Origin: Jiella avicenniae
GTDB taxonomy: Bacteria; Pseudomonadota; Alphaproteobacteria; Rhizobiales; Rhizobiaceae
NCBI RefSeq assembly: GCF_021390325.1
Contig: NZ_JAJUWU010000007.1
Coordinates: forward strand, 124,001 to 188,000
Reading direction: 5' to 3'
Length of the DNA: 64,000 nucleotides
The first letter of the stretch is position 1. Every line of letters begins with the position of its first letter. Positions 55,183 through 63,916 of this stretch are shown in pieces. Position numbers and translations under genes: made by a program. Under the pieces are notes generated by a model. It had not been told where the DNA came from. It worked only from the letters and a program-made list of their open reading frames with translations, and ran no database searches.

Positions 55183-56505
55183 GTGACGGCAGCAGAAGTG
55201 TGTGTGGTCGGCGTCGGCTATGTCGGGCTGATCCAGGCAGTCGGGCTAGCGAGCTTCGGCCAGAAGGTCGTCTGCGTCGATCTGGACGTCCGCAAGATCG
55301 AGATGCTGAAGAAGGGAGTTCCGCCGATCTTCGAGGAGGGGCTCGAGGAAACCCTTTCAACCGCAATCGACGACGGTATGATCTCGTTCACGGCCGACAT
55401 TGCCGACGCGCGCCGGGCCGATCTCTTCTTCGTCGCCGTCGGCACGCCGACCAGCGAGCGGACCGGCAATGCGCGGCTCGATTATCTCGAAGCGGCGGTC
55501 TCCGACATCGCCGAGATCGCCAAGGACGGCGCGGTCGTCGTCGTCAAGTCGACGGTGCCGATCGGCACCTGCGCCGGCCTGCAGCTGCGGCTGGACCGCG
55601 ACCATCCGGAGAAGCGGCTGCACATCGTCTCCAATCCGGAATTCCTGCGCGAAGGCACGGCGCTGAAGGATTTCTTCAATCCCGAGCGGATCGTCATCGG
55701 CGGAGCGGACGAGGCCGCCCGGGAAAGGGTGAAGGCGAGCTACGCGGCCTTCGCCGATCGCGGCATACCGATGATCCTCACCGATACCTCGACCAGCGAG
55801 ACGATCAAATACGCCGCAAACGCCTTCCTGGCGACCAAGGTCACCTTCATCAACGAGATCTCCGATCTGGTCGAGACCGTCGGCGGCGACATCGAGCAGG
55901 TTGCCCGCGGCATCGGCCTCGACAGCCGCATCGGTCCGCAGTTCCTGCGCGCCGGTCCCGGCTATGGCGGCTCGTGCTTTCCCAAGGATACCCTGGCGCT
56001 GGCGACCATCGGGCGGCGCCACGGCGTCCAGCAGCAGATCGTCGAGACGGTCATCCGCATCAACGATTCGCGGCGGTTCCGCATTTTGAAGCGGATCGAG
56101 GCGGCGATGGGCGACAAGCTGTCCGGCAAGCGCCTCGCGGTGCTCGGCCTCGCCTTCAAGGCCGACACCGACGACGTCCGCGACAGCCCGGCCGTCGACA
56201 TCGTCCACGCGCTGCTGGAGGAGGGGGCGGAGGTCAGGAGCTACGACCCGGTGGCGAGGTTCGCCGTCGACCATCGCGGCTACAGCCAGTGCGATTCGAT
56301 CGCCGCGGCCTGCGAAGGCGCGAGCGCCGTCCTCGTCGCGACCGAATGGGCCGACTTCAAGAGCTTCGACTTCAGCACGATCGAATCCGTGGTGGAGCGC
56401 CGCTACATCTTCGACATGCGCCGCGTCGTCGACGTCGAAGCTCCCTGGGCGCCCCGCTGGGACATCGAGCGGATCGGCTCGCCGATGCAGCGGGCCACCG
56501 CCTGA
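55183..56505 (+). CDS. UDP-glucose/UDP-sugar 6-dehydrogenase
   Basis: 440 residues. NAD motif CVVGVGYVGLIQAVGLASFG; DLDVRKIEMLKKG; FVAVGTPTSE; SNPEFLREGTALKDFFNPER; catalytic Cys in AGPGYGGSCFPKDTLALA; C-terminal LAVLGLAFKADTDDVRDSPA. It oxidises UDP-glucose to UDP-glucuronate (or a related nucleotide sugar) for surface polysaccharide. The start is a GTG with AGAGGA upstream; an earlier in-frame ATG is poorly supported. No polysaccharide genes are adjacent. Confidence 0.93.
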   Translation: MTAAEVCVVGVGYVGLIQAVGLASFGQKVVCVDLDVRKIEMLKKGVPPIFEEGLEETLSTAIDDGMISFTADIADARRADLFFVAVGTPTSERTGNARLDYLEAAVSDIAEIAKDGAVVVVKSTVPIGTCAGLQLRLDRDHPEKRLHIVSNPEFLREGTALKDFFNPERIVIGGADEAARERVKASYAAFADRGIPMILTDTSTSETIKYAANAFLATKVTFINEISDLVETVGGDIEQVARGIGLDSRIGPQFLRAGPGYGGSCFPKDTLALATIGRRHGVQQQIVETVIRINDSRRFRILKRIEAAMGDKLSGKRLAVLGLAFKADTDDVRDSPAVDIVHALLEEGAEVRSYDPVARFAVDHRGYSQCDSIAAACEGASAVLVATEWADFKSFDFSTIESVVERRYIFDMRRVVDVEAPWAPRWDIERIGSPMQRATA

Positions 56506-56613
56506 GCCGCACGACTTCGGCGACGTCTGCGCCGACCTTCCCGGCCTGTCCGACCGCCGGCGGCGCTGAAACATCTTGCGTCGGCCGCTGCCTTTGGATA
56601 GGCAGTCACTCGT

Positions 56614-56690
56614 CGGAGCGTAGCGCAGCCTGGTAGCGCACCTGGATGGGGTCCAGGGGGTCGGAGGTTCGAATCCTCTCGCTCCGACCA
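56614..56690 (+). tRNA. tRNA-Pro(GGG)
   Basis: A 77-base cloverleaf: acceptor CGGAGCG/CGCTCCG, D arm with GCGC pairs around AGCCTGGTA, anticodon stem CCTGG/CCAGG with loop ATGGGGT (anticodon GGG), T arm GGAGG-TTCGAAT-CCTCT, and encoded CCA (56688-56690). The antisense strand gives a well-known false protein. Confidence 0.95.
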
Positions 56691-57126
56691 AATTCGAAAA
56701 TCTCCGAACCGGGGCAATCGGCCGCGATGCCGATGGCGGTGATCGCTGCTGGTGACACGGGTTTCCGGACGGCTCCCTACGGTTTCGGCATTTGCAAGGT
56801 CTTCGCCGGGAAGGTCGCGCCGTCGTTCTGCGGACGATGGTGAATGCGCCTTGCGGTGATCGCGACGTCGGCGCTCCCCGAAGGTGCTCCCCGAACCCGT
56901 GCGATCCGGATGTGACCGGCGCTTGGGCGGGACGGGCGCTCTTCCTTCGCGTCCCCCCGTCGGGCGGGCGCCTCCGCAGCTTCCGACGGCGTGAGCGCGA
57001 GGGGCAAGCGGCAAAGGGTTTTCCCGCGTGACCTTGCGCCAAGTCAAAGACTCGCCGGGATTTTTGGTCGATCCTCCCGCCGATTTATCGCCATCTTGCC
57101 GTGTCGCGGCCACCGGAGTTCGTCCG
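56691..57126. other. Gene-free stretch between tRNA-Pro and the receiver gene
   Basis: About 435 bases. Short frames exist but none has a ribosome site, a family signal or convincing codon use. No copy of the tRNA 3' end is seen by eye, so nothing points to an integrated element. Confidence 0.55.
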
Positions 57127-57501
57127 ATGACAGCTGAGAAGACCTTGGTCCTGGTCGTGGACGACGACGAGGCGGTGCGGGAATCGCTGAAGTTCTCGCT
57201 CGAGCTCGAGGGCCTGGGCGTCGGTCTGTGCAAGGCCGGCGAGGAACTCGTCGAGCATCCCCATCTTCCCGTTGCCAAATGCCTGGTCCTCGACTTCAAG
57301 ATGCCGGAAATGGACGGCATCGCCGTCATCGAGGCGGTCCGGGCGCTCGGCTTCGCGATGCCGGCGATCATCATCACCGGCCATTCGACAGCCGTCTTGC
57401 GTCAACGCGCCGCCGACGTCGGAGCCCATGCGGTGCTGCAGAAGCCGCTGATCGGCACGATTCTCTTCGACTGCATCCGGCAGGCGATCCACGTGCATTG
57501 A
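57127..57501 (+). CDS. Single-domain response regulator (FixJ-type receiver)
   Basis: 124 residues, a receiver domain only. All key residues are present: acidic pocket LVLVVDDDEAVRESLKFSLE, phosphorylated Asp in LVLDFKMPEMDGI, Thr in IIITGHST and Lys in AVLQKPLIG. FixJ receivers are the closest by look, but no DNA-binding domain follows. It may act as a phosphate sink or shuttle for a two-component system not in this window, or interact with FixK. Start: ATG at the beginning of the domain, upstream reading would add a weak leader. The FixK-like gene lies 239 bases downstream. Confidence 0.88.
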   Translation: MTAEKTLVLVVDDDEAVRESLKFSLELEGLGVGLCKAGEELVEHPHLPVAKCLVLDFKMPEMDGIAVIEAVRALGFAMPAIIITGHSTAVLRQRAADVGAHAVLQKPLIGTILFDCIRQAIHVH

Positions 57502-57645
57502 GACCGATCGTCGAGACGCCGACGGGCTTTTCGTCCGTGCCGACCGGAAAGCTGCCGGATCGGAGTTCGGCGGCAGTGGCGAAACGTCGTCGCAAACGGT
57601 CGGCCGTGCCCGTCCGATGCGTGTCTCGGCCGGCGCGACGGCGAA

Positions 57646-57665
57646 CCTACGTAGAATCCCTTAGG
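57646..57665 (+). promoter_or_regulatory. FixJ-like promoter motif upstream of the FixK-like gene
   Basis: CCTACGTAGAATCCCTTAGG stands ~75 bases before the ATG. TACGTA is palindromic and the whole block has CCTA and TAGG ends. From memory FixJ-dependent fixK promoters carry TACGTAG and CCCTTA elements; exact spacing could not be checked. Confidence 0.5.
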
Positions 57666-57740
57666 AGCAAACCGAATTTCGCGCCGCGCCCGGCCGGCTA
57701 AGGTCCTCTCGACCGATCGAAGACCCGAGGGGAGCTTTCC

Positions 57741-58493
57741 ATGTCGAGCACCGCCGCCGCCCGCACCGCCATCCCGACCGTTGACGCCGAGTACCGGCCG
57801 ACCTCGTCGAAGGGGCGTTCTTCGGCGACGTTCGCCGCATTCGGATCGTCGCCGGGGGGCGAGACGCAGCCTGCGGGCGAGAGTCAGGGGCGTGCAGCGG
57901 GCACGGCGCTCGCCGGCCAGGTCCTCAGTTTCGCCGAGGGGCGCGAGATCTACGCCGAGGGCGACACCGTCCGCTCCTTCTACAAGGTCATGCACGGCGT
58001 CGTCAGGACCTGCCGGTTCACCAGCGACGGCCGCCGGCAGATCGACGGCTTCCATGCCGAGGGCGAGATTTTCGGTCTCGAGACCGGCGGCGAACACCGG
58101 CTGTCGGCCGAGGCCGTGACCGATTGCTGCGTCGTCGCCTATCGCTGGTCGGGGCTCGATGCCTTCGACGGCGGCGAAGGCGCCACGGCGTTGACGGTGT
58201 TCGGCTTCGCCATGACGTGCCTCAAGCGCAGCCAGGCGCATGCCCTGCTTCTCGGTCGGCGCAGCGCCGCCCAGAAGCTCGCTTCCTTCCTGCTCGATTG
58301 GGCGGGCCGCGGCACCGGCGAATGCGTCGATCTCGCCATGACCCGCCAGGACATCGCCGACTATCTCGGCCTGACCATCGAGACGGTGTCCCGGACGATG
58401 TCGCAGTTCGAGCGCGACAAGCTGATCGCCCTGCCGTCGAGCCGCCATGTCGTCCTGCGCAATCGTGCGGCGCTGCAGGATCTCGTCGACTGA
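57741..58493 (+). CDS. fixK: Crp/Fnr-family regulator, FixK-like
   Basis: 250 residues. A ~60-residue Ala/Ser/Gly-rich lead precedes a cyclic-nucleotide-binding fold (LSFAEGREIYAEGDTVRSFY to about residue 165) and a helix-turn-helix with DIADYLGLTIETVSRTMSQF, whose ETVSR recognition helix is that of FNR/FixK. The N-terminal cysteine cluster of FNR is absent (first Cys is in RTCRF), so it does not sense oxygen directly and fits FixK, which is driven by FixLJ. A candidate FixK box lies upstream of cydA, 4.5 kb downstream of this gene. Confidence 0.85.
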   Translation: MSSTAAARTAIPTVDAEYRPTSSKGRSSATFAAFGSSPGGETQPAGESQGRAAGTALAGQVLSFAEGREIYAEGDTVRSFYKVMHGVVRTCRFTSDGRRQIDGFHAEGEIFGLETGGEHRLSAEAVTDCCVVAYRWSGLDAFDGGEGATALTVFGFAMTCLKRSQAHALLLGRRSAAQKLASFLLDWAGRGTGECVDLAMTRQDIADYLGLTIETVSRTMSQFERDKLIALPSSRHVVLRNRAALQDLVD

Positions 58494-58938
58494 CGCCGGA
58501 ACCGAGGGACCATTCCGACCCGGAGGGAGACCGACGCCCAGGGCGCATCAAGCCCGTCGATTCCGTCGCTTCTTCCAGATCCTGGAGACCAAGGCTCCTG
58601 TCGACCCCCGTCGGGGATGATCGACCGGGGCTTTCCGCGCCGAAACCTTCTCCGGCATTCCGAGCCCTACGTCGCGCTGCGCCGCCTTGCGAAAGCCGGC
58701 GCGAGATGGGCGGAACGACGTCTTGCGCCGTCGCGGCAGCGCAAGCCGACGTCCCGATCGCGTCGTCCATGAGCGGCCGGCGGATTGCGCCGGCGTTCCG
58801 GATGTCGAAGCAACGTCGGCTTCGAACGGGCAAAGGCTCGTCCGCGTCGGTCTCCGTCGTTCGCCAATTCTCCCTGAATGATGGCATGTCCCCGAGCGCT
58901 CGGAACGTGAGCGATCGCGCCGCGTCCGCCGGAAGACG
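58494..58938. other. Gene-free stretch between the FixK-like gene and cydC
   Basis: About 445 bases between convergent genes. Frames of up to 150 codons occur on both strands but overlap each other, lack ribosome sites and show no family. A weak GCCGGCGGATTGCGCCGGCG hairpin lies near 58777-58796; no T-run follows. Confidence 0.55.
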
Positions 58939-60585
58939 TCAGAGTGGCACGACCGCGTCGCCGGACAGCGGCGGGCGGTGGGCGGCGTAGACGAGGATGC
59001 GATCCTTCGCATGCAGCCGCAGGCGGGCGAGGATGCGGATCGCCTGCGCCGCGTCGAGATGTTCGGTCGGCTCGTCCAGGAGGATCACCGACGCCTCGGT
59101 CAGGAAAGCGCGGGCGAGATTGAGCCGCTGCGCCTCGCCGAGCGACAGCGCATCCTGGGTGATCCAGGCGTCGAGGCCGCCGCCTTCGGCGATGCGCCGG
59201 TCCATCTCGACGGCGGCGAGAGCGGCACGCAGCTCCGCATCGGATGCGCCGTCGGCGAAGAGATTGGCGCGCACGGTGTCGGCGAGGATCGCCGCATCGT
59301 GCAGGCAGAGATGGACGCGCCGCCGCCGCGCCGCCGCATCGAGACCCGCGCCGTCGATCGTCACCGTCCCCTCGGCGGGGTCGAGCCAGCCGGCGATCGT
59401 CTTCAACAGCGTCGTCTTGCCGGAGCCGCTGACGCCGGTGACGGCGGTCGGGCGACCCCGCCGGAAGGTGAGGTCGAGCACCCGGCCGATCGGCCGGCCG
59501 TCAGGCGCGGCCACTCGCAGGCCCCGCAGACCGATCTCGGCGACGGCGGCTGGTGCGGGCGAGTTTCCCGAGGGTCGGGCAATCCCGTCGGTCCAGACCG
59601 CGAGATTGGCCCGTGCCGCTTTTGCCTTCACCCGGCCGACGACGATGCGCGAGAGCGCGCCGGCGGCCTCGCCGAGGGCCAGCCAGCCGAAGCCGACGAA
59701 GGCCGCCGGCAGCAGCGCCCCGCCACGGGCGCCGGCATGAAAGGCGGCAATCATCAAGGCGGTGACGGCGATCGGCCCGAAGAAACCGGCCGCAAGGTCG
59801 AGCGTCGCGACCGCTTCCGCCTGACGGCGACGAGCCGCCTCCGCCGCACGAAACCCGGCAAGGGCCGAGCCGAGGCATTCTTCCCGGCGCCGTTCGGCAG
59901 CGAGCGGGACCAGCGCCGCCAGTGCGGTGCCGAGTTCGGACGAACCGGCCCGCCGCGCCGTTCGCAGCGCAGCCTCGCTTGCCGCGATCCGGCCCATGGC
60001 GCGCCGCCCGAGCAACAGCAAGGTGCCGACGAAGACGAGGATCGGCGCGCCGGCCAGCGGTGCCGCAAACAGCGTCGCGGCGAAGAGGAGGGCGAATCCG
60101 AAGGCCAGCGTCGCGGCGGGAAACTGTACCCGAAGCCGCTCGTCGTCGCGGTCCTCGACATCCTCCAGCCAGTCGGCGAGCCGTTCCTCGCGGGAAAGCT
60201 GCCAGCCGGCGGCCCGCGTCGCCGGCGCCTCTGTCATGGCCTCGAAGATCGTCAGACGCAGCGAGACCTGATCGGCCAGCGCCGCCGCGTGGCCGGAAAG
60301 CCGCTCGCCGTATTTGCCGAGGGTCCGGGTGAGGGCGAAGAGCCGAACGAGCGCACCCGGCGTGTGGAAGTCGAAGGCGATCGCCGCCGAGCCCGCTCCG
60401 GCGAGCGCGACGGCCCCGAGGAACCAGACCGAGACGCTGGCCAGCAAGATGCCGGCGAGAAGCGACAGACCGGCCAGGAAGAAGGCGAGGCGCCAGCGCC
60501 CGGCGGAAGCCGCGCGGTCGGTGCCCGAGGGCTCGGGTGCGGCGCGTCCGGGCGCGCCTGCGGCGGGTTCGGCGATGGCGCTCAT
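58939..60585 (-). CDS. cydC: ABC transporter CydC subunit (bd oxidase assembly)
   Basis: 548 residues, membrane domain (about 30-320) plus ATPase. Walker A GVSGSGKTTLLKTIAGW, signature LSLGEAQRLNLARA, Walker B VILLDEPTEHLDAA, and H-loop AAHRPP. CydDC exports cysteine/glutathione and binds heme, and is needed for cytochrome bd. The ATG overlaps the cydD stop (ATGA). Confidence 0.93.
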   Translation of the reverse strand: MSAIAEPAAGAPGRAAPEPSGTDRAASAGRWRLAFFLAGLSLLAGILLASVSVWFLGAVALAGAGSAAIAFDFHTPGALVRLFALTRTLGKYGERLSGHAAALADQVSLRLTIFEAMTEAPATRAAGWQLSREERLADWLEDVEDRDDERLRVQFPAATLAFGFALLFAATLFAAPLAGAPILVFVGTLLLLGRRAMGRIAASEAALRTARRAGSSELGTALAALVPLAAERRREECLGSALAGFRAAEAARRRQAEAVATLDLAAGFFGPIAVTALMIAAFHAGARGGALLPAAFVGFGWLALGEAAGALSRIVVGRVKAKAARANLAVWTDGIARPSGNSPAPAAVAEIGLRGLRVAAPDGRPIGRVLDLTFRRGRPTAVTGVSGSGKTTLLKTIAGWLDPAEGTVTIDGAGLDAAARRRRVHLCLHDAAILADTVRANLFADGASDAELRAALAAVEMDRRIAEGGGLDAWITQDALSLGEAQRLNLARAFLTEASVILLDEPTEHLDAAQAIRILARLRLHAKDRILVYAAHRPPLSGDAVVPL

Positions 60586-62183
60586 GCTGCGACGGCCTCC
60601 GGCCGGAGTTGCGGGGCGGCGAGGTCGATGCGCGCGTCGGCCAGCGCCGCCAGCGCCGCGTCGTGAGTGGCGACGACGACGAGCCGGGATGCCGCCGCGA
60701 GCCTCAGCGCCCTGCGGACCCGCTCGGCGTTGTCGGCATCGAGCTTGGCGGTCGGCTCGTCGCAGAAGGCCGGGCCCGTGGCGAGCAGCATGCGCGCGAC
60801 CGCGATCCGCAGCCTCTGGCCGCCGGACAGGTTCTCGCCGCCGGAGTGGATCGGGGCGTCGAGTCCGCCGGGCAGAAGCGCGTCGTCGAGAAGGCCGAGG
60901 GTCCCGGCCACGGCGGTGAGACCGTCGCGGTCGATCGCATCGGTTCCCCTGACGAGCGCGTCGGAGAGGGTGCCGGCCGCGACGTCGGTCTCGGTCGAGA
61001 CCCAGCTCACGCGTTCGCCGGCGATCGGTGGTCCAACTGGCTGCGCTCCGGCACCTGTGTCGACGCCGGCGAGCCGCCGGAGCAGCGTGGTCTTGCCGGT
61101 GCCGGAGGCACCGGTGATCGCGACGAGGCCGGTCGTCGGCCAGGTCAAGCCGGTGGTCGCGGCGAGCCTCGCGTCGACCGCATCGGGAAGCGCTCGGCCT
61201 TCCGCGACCGGGGCGAAGATCCAGTCGAGCGCTTCGGCGGCCGCCGCACCCTCGGCCTTGGCATGATAGAGCTCGGCATAGCGGCGGAACGGCGCGAAAT
61301 ATTCCGGCGCGACGAGGAGGATGAACAGGCTCTGCCACAGCGCCAGATGGTCGAAGCCGGGCACGTTCAGAAGCCCGAGATGACCGAGGCCGAGGAACAC
61401 CGCAAGGACGGCGATCGACAGCGAGGAGAAGAAGTCGAGGATGCCGGAATTGAGGAAGGCGACGGCGAGGACGCTCATCGTGCCGCGGGCGTAAGCGCCG
61501 ATCCGCGCCTCCAGCCTTTGCGTCTCGCGCTCCAGCCCGTGATTGGCGAGGATCGTCGGCAGAGCCCGCACCCGGTCCGAAAACTGCGCCGCCAGTCGGC
61601 CGAGGGCGGCTTCGCGCGTGTCTGCGCGCTTCTGGATCAGGCCGCCGACGAGGGCGAAGAACACGATCATCAGCGGCATCGCGAGAATCAGCGCGGCGGC
61701 GGCCTCCCACGAGACCGGCGCGATCGCGGCGACCGCGAGGAGAGGACCGAGCGCCATCGTCCTCCGCGCGCCGGCATGGGAGACGACGAGCCGGGCGAGG
61801 GCGCCGGGATGGCGCTGGATGCCGGCGACGAGCGCGCCGCGCGGCCGGCCCGCAAGGTCGCGCACCGGCATCTCGCAGAGCCGCGCTTCGGCCTGTGAGA
61901 GGACCGCCGCGGCGACTCCCGCCTCCGCCCGCGCCGCACGGCGGGCGGCGACCCAGCCCGCAGCGCCGCCGACGAGAAGCGCACCGAAGGCACCGGCGAG
62001 CGGCGCCGGCTCCAGCGTTCCGGCTTCGATCATCCGGCCTGCGGTCAGTGCGAGGCCGGCGGCGAAGCCGAGCCGGCCGGTTGTCCGCAGGGCGTCGAGG
62101 AGGAAAATGGCGCGGCCGTCCCGGCGGGCGGAGGCGCGCGCGAAGGAGAGGGCCGGGCCGGGGCGATCACGGGAGGACGTCAT
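60582..62183 (-). CDS. cydD: ABC transporter CydD subunit (bd oxidase assembly)
   Basis: 533 residues. Six membrane segments in the first ~310 residues, then an ATPase domain: Walker A GASGTGKTTLLRRLAGV, signature NLSGGQRLRIAVAR, Walker B AFCDEPTAKLDADN, and VATHDAALA. The ATG chosen (62183) avoids an upstream in-frame ATG at 62219 that would overlap the FixK-type box. It is divergent from cydA, so both oxidase genes and assembly genes can respond to the same site. Confidence 0.92.
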   Translation of the reverse strand: MTSSRDRPGPALSFARASARRDGRAIFLLDALRTTGRLGFAAGLALTAGRMIEAGTLEPAPLAGAFGALLVGGAAGWVAARRAARAEAGVAAAVLSQAEARLCEMPVRDLAGRPRGALVAGIQRHPGALARLVVSHAGARRTMALGPLLAVAAIAPVSWEAAAALILAMPLMIVFFALVGGLIQKRADTREAALGRLAAQFSDRVRALPTILANHGLERETQRLEARIGAYARGTMSVLAVAFLNSGILDFFSSLSIAVLAVFLGLGHLGLLNVPGFDHLALWQSLFILLVAPEYFAPFRRYAELYHAKAEGAAAAEALDWIFAPVAEGRALPDAVDARLAATTGLTWPTTGLVAITGASGTGKTTLLRRLAGVDTGAGAQPVGPPIAGERVSWVSTETDVAAGTLSDALVRGTDAIDRDGLTAVAGTLGLLDDALLPGGLDAPIHSGGENLSGGQRLRIAVARMLLATGPAFCDEPTAKLDADNAERVRRALRLAAASRLVVVATHDAALAALADARIDLAAPQLRPEAVAA

Positions 62184-62218
62184 GGGCCGGCGACTACCGC
62201 TCGCACCGTCCTGCCGCA

Positions 62219-62232
62219 TTGCGGCAGATCAA
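62219..62232. promoter_or_regulatory. FixK/FNR-type box in the cydD-cydA divergence
   Basis: TTGCGGCAGATCAA matches TTG[A/C]-N6-[T/G]CAA, the rhizobial FixK2 consensus from memory, and the right half matches the FNR half ATCAA. Its centre lies ~40 bases before a likely cydA start of transcription; CATAGA (62252-62257) could be the -10. That is class II activator spacing. Confidence 0.7.
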
Positions 62233-62292
62233 GGCGCCAGGTCGGGGCAGGCATAGACGGGAGGCGACCAACGCGCAAAGGAGCCCGTTATC

Positions 62293-63888
62293 ATGGTCGA
62301 CCCCCTTCTCGTGGAGTTGTCGCGCCTGCAGTTCGCGCTGACGGCGATGTATCACTTCCTGTTCGTACCCCTGACGCTCGGCCTTTCCGTCCTCGTCGCG
62401 ATGATGGAGACCGTCTACGTCATGACGCGCCGCAAGATCTGGCGCGACATGACCAAATTCTGGGGACTGCTGTTCGGTATCAATTTCGCCCTCGGCGTCG
62501 CCACCGGGCTGACGATGGAATTCCAGTTTGGGATGAACTGGGCATTCTATTCCCACTATGTCGGCGACATCTTCGGCGCGCCGCTGGCGATCGAGGGCCT
62601 GATGGCCTTCTTCCTCGAGGCGACGCTGGTCGGGCTGTTCTTCTTCGGCTGGACGAGGTTGAAGCCGGTGACGCACATGGCGGTCACCTGGTTCATGGCG
62701 CTCGGCACCAACTTCTCCGCCCTGTGGATCCTGATCGCCAATGGCTGGATGCAGAATCCGGTCGGCGCCTCGTTCAATCCCGACACGATGCGGATGGAGG
62801 TCACCGACTTCTTCGCCGTCCTGTTCAATCCGGTGGCGCAGGCGAAGTTCGTCCATACGGTCGCGGCCGGCTACACGATGGGCGCCGTCTTCGTGCTGGC
62901 GATCTCGGCCTGGTACATCCTGAAGAACCGGCACGTCGAGCTGGCGAAGCGCTCCTTCGCCATCGCCAGCGCCTTCGGCCTGGCGGCGTCGCTGTCGGTC
63001 GTCGTTCTCGGCGACGAGAGCGGCTATGCCTTGACCGAGCATCAGAAGATGAAGCTCGCCGCCATCGAGGCGATGTGGCAGACCGAGGAGGCGCCCGCCT
63101 CCTTCACCCTGTTCGGTGTGCCGGACATGGCGACGCGTAGCACCGAACACGCGATCCACATCCCCTGGGCGATGGGCCTGATCGGCACCCGCTCCCTCGA
63201 TACGAAAATGCCCGGCATCGAGGACCTCGTCGACCGCGCGAAGACGCGTATCCGCGACGGGCTCGTGGCCTATGACGCGCTGGAAGCGATCAAGTCCGAC
63301 CGGAGCGACCAGGCGGCGCGCGCCACCTTCGAAAGGACCAAGGCCGATCTCGGCTATGCGCTTCTTCTGAAGCAGTATGTCGAAGATCCGCGGACGGCGA
63401 ACGACGACGAGATCGACCGGGCCGCCTGGTCGACGGTGCCCGGCGTCCTGCCGCTGTTCTCGAGCTTCCGGATCATGGTGCTTCTCGGCTTTGCCATGAT
63501 CGCCCTGTTCGCCGTCTCGCTGTTCTACACGATGCGCGAGGCGCGGGCGCCGCGCTGGCTCTTCCGTCTGGCCTTCCTGGCGTTGCCGGCCCCCTGGATC
63601 GCGGTGGAACTCGGCTGGCTCGTCGCCGAGTTCGGCCGGCAGCCCTGGATCATCGAGGGCGTCCTGCCGACCTTCCTCGCCACCTCCGAGCTCGGGGTGG
63701 TCGACCTTCTCGTCACCATCGCCGGCTTCACCCTTCTCTATGGCGGTCTCGCCGTCATCGAGGTGATGCTGATGGTGCGCGCCGTGAAGAAGGGCCCGGA
63801 TCAGGTGATCGACGATCCGAGCGCACTTTTGCCCGGTACCGGAACGAGCGTCGAGGGCTATCGCCCCTTCGCCACGCCCGCCGAGTGA
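62293..63888 (+). CDS. cydA: Cytochrome bd ubiquinol oxidase subunit I
   Basis: 531 residues. The heme ligand His is in LTAMYHFLFVPLTLGL; the conserved loop HQKMKLAAIEAMWQTEE and GWLVAEFGRQPWIIEGVLPT (family GRQPW block) are present. The Q-loop region (residues ~255-330) looks long, as in the E. coli-type enzyme. It reduces oxygen with quinol at low oxygen. About nine membrane segments. The ATG has no perfect ribosome site but is the first Met of the conserved N-terminus; cydB follows. Confidence 0.95.
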   Translation: MVDPLLVELSRLQFALTAMYHFLFVPLTLGLSVLVAMMETVYVMTRRKIWRDMTKFWGLLFGINFALGVATGLTMEFQFGMNWAFYSHYVGDIFGAPLAIEGLMAFFLEATLVGLFFFGWTRLKPVTHMAVTWFMALGTNFSALWILIANGWMQNPVGASFNPDTMRMEVTDFFAVLFNPVAQAKFVHTVAAGYTMGAVFVLAISAWYILKNRHVELAKRSFAIASAFGLAASLSVVVLGDESGYALTEHQKMKLAAIEAMWQTEEAPASFTLFGVPDMATRSTEHAIHIPWAMGLIGTRSLDTKMPGIEDLVDRAKTRIRDGLVAYDALEAIKSDRSDQAARATFERTKADLGYALLLKQYVEDPRTANDDEIDRAAWSTVPGVLPLFSSFRIMVLLGFAMIALFAVSLFYTMREARAPRWLFRLAFLALPAPWIAVELGWLVAEFGRQPWIIEGVLPTFLATSELGVVDLLVTIAGFTLLYGGLAVIEVMLMVRAVKKGPDQVIDDPSALLPGTGTSVEGYRPFATPAE

Positions 63889-63916
63889 CCCCGTTTCAAG
63901 AAGAAGGACAATCGAG

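Noticed and set aside
55357-57042. Long minus-strand frame with the segment NLVGARGFEPPTPW
   Set aside because: This is the antisense reading of tRNA-Pro, a well-known false protein; the frame also runs across the end of the UDP-sugar dehydrogenase gene.
56614-58938. tRNA-Pro as an attachment site of an island carrying fixK and cyd genes
   Set aside because: No integrase gene, no repeated tRNA 3' end and no change of base composition is seen downstream.
58494-58938. Protein-coding gene between fixK and cydC
   Set aside because: Several overlapping frames on both strands, none with a start signal or recognisable domain.
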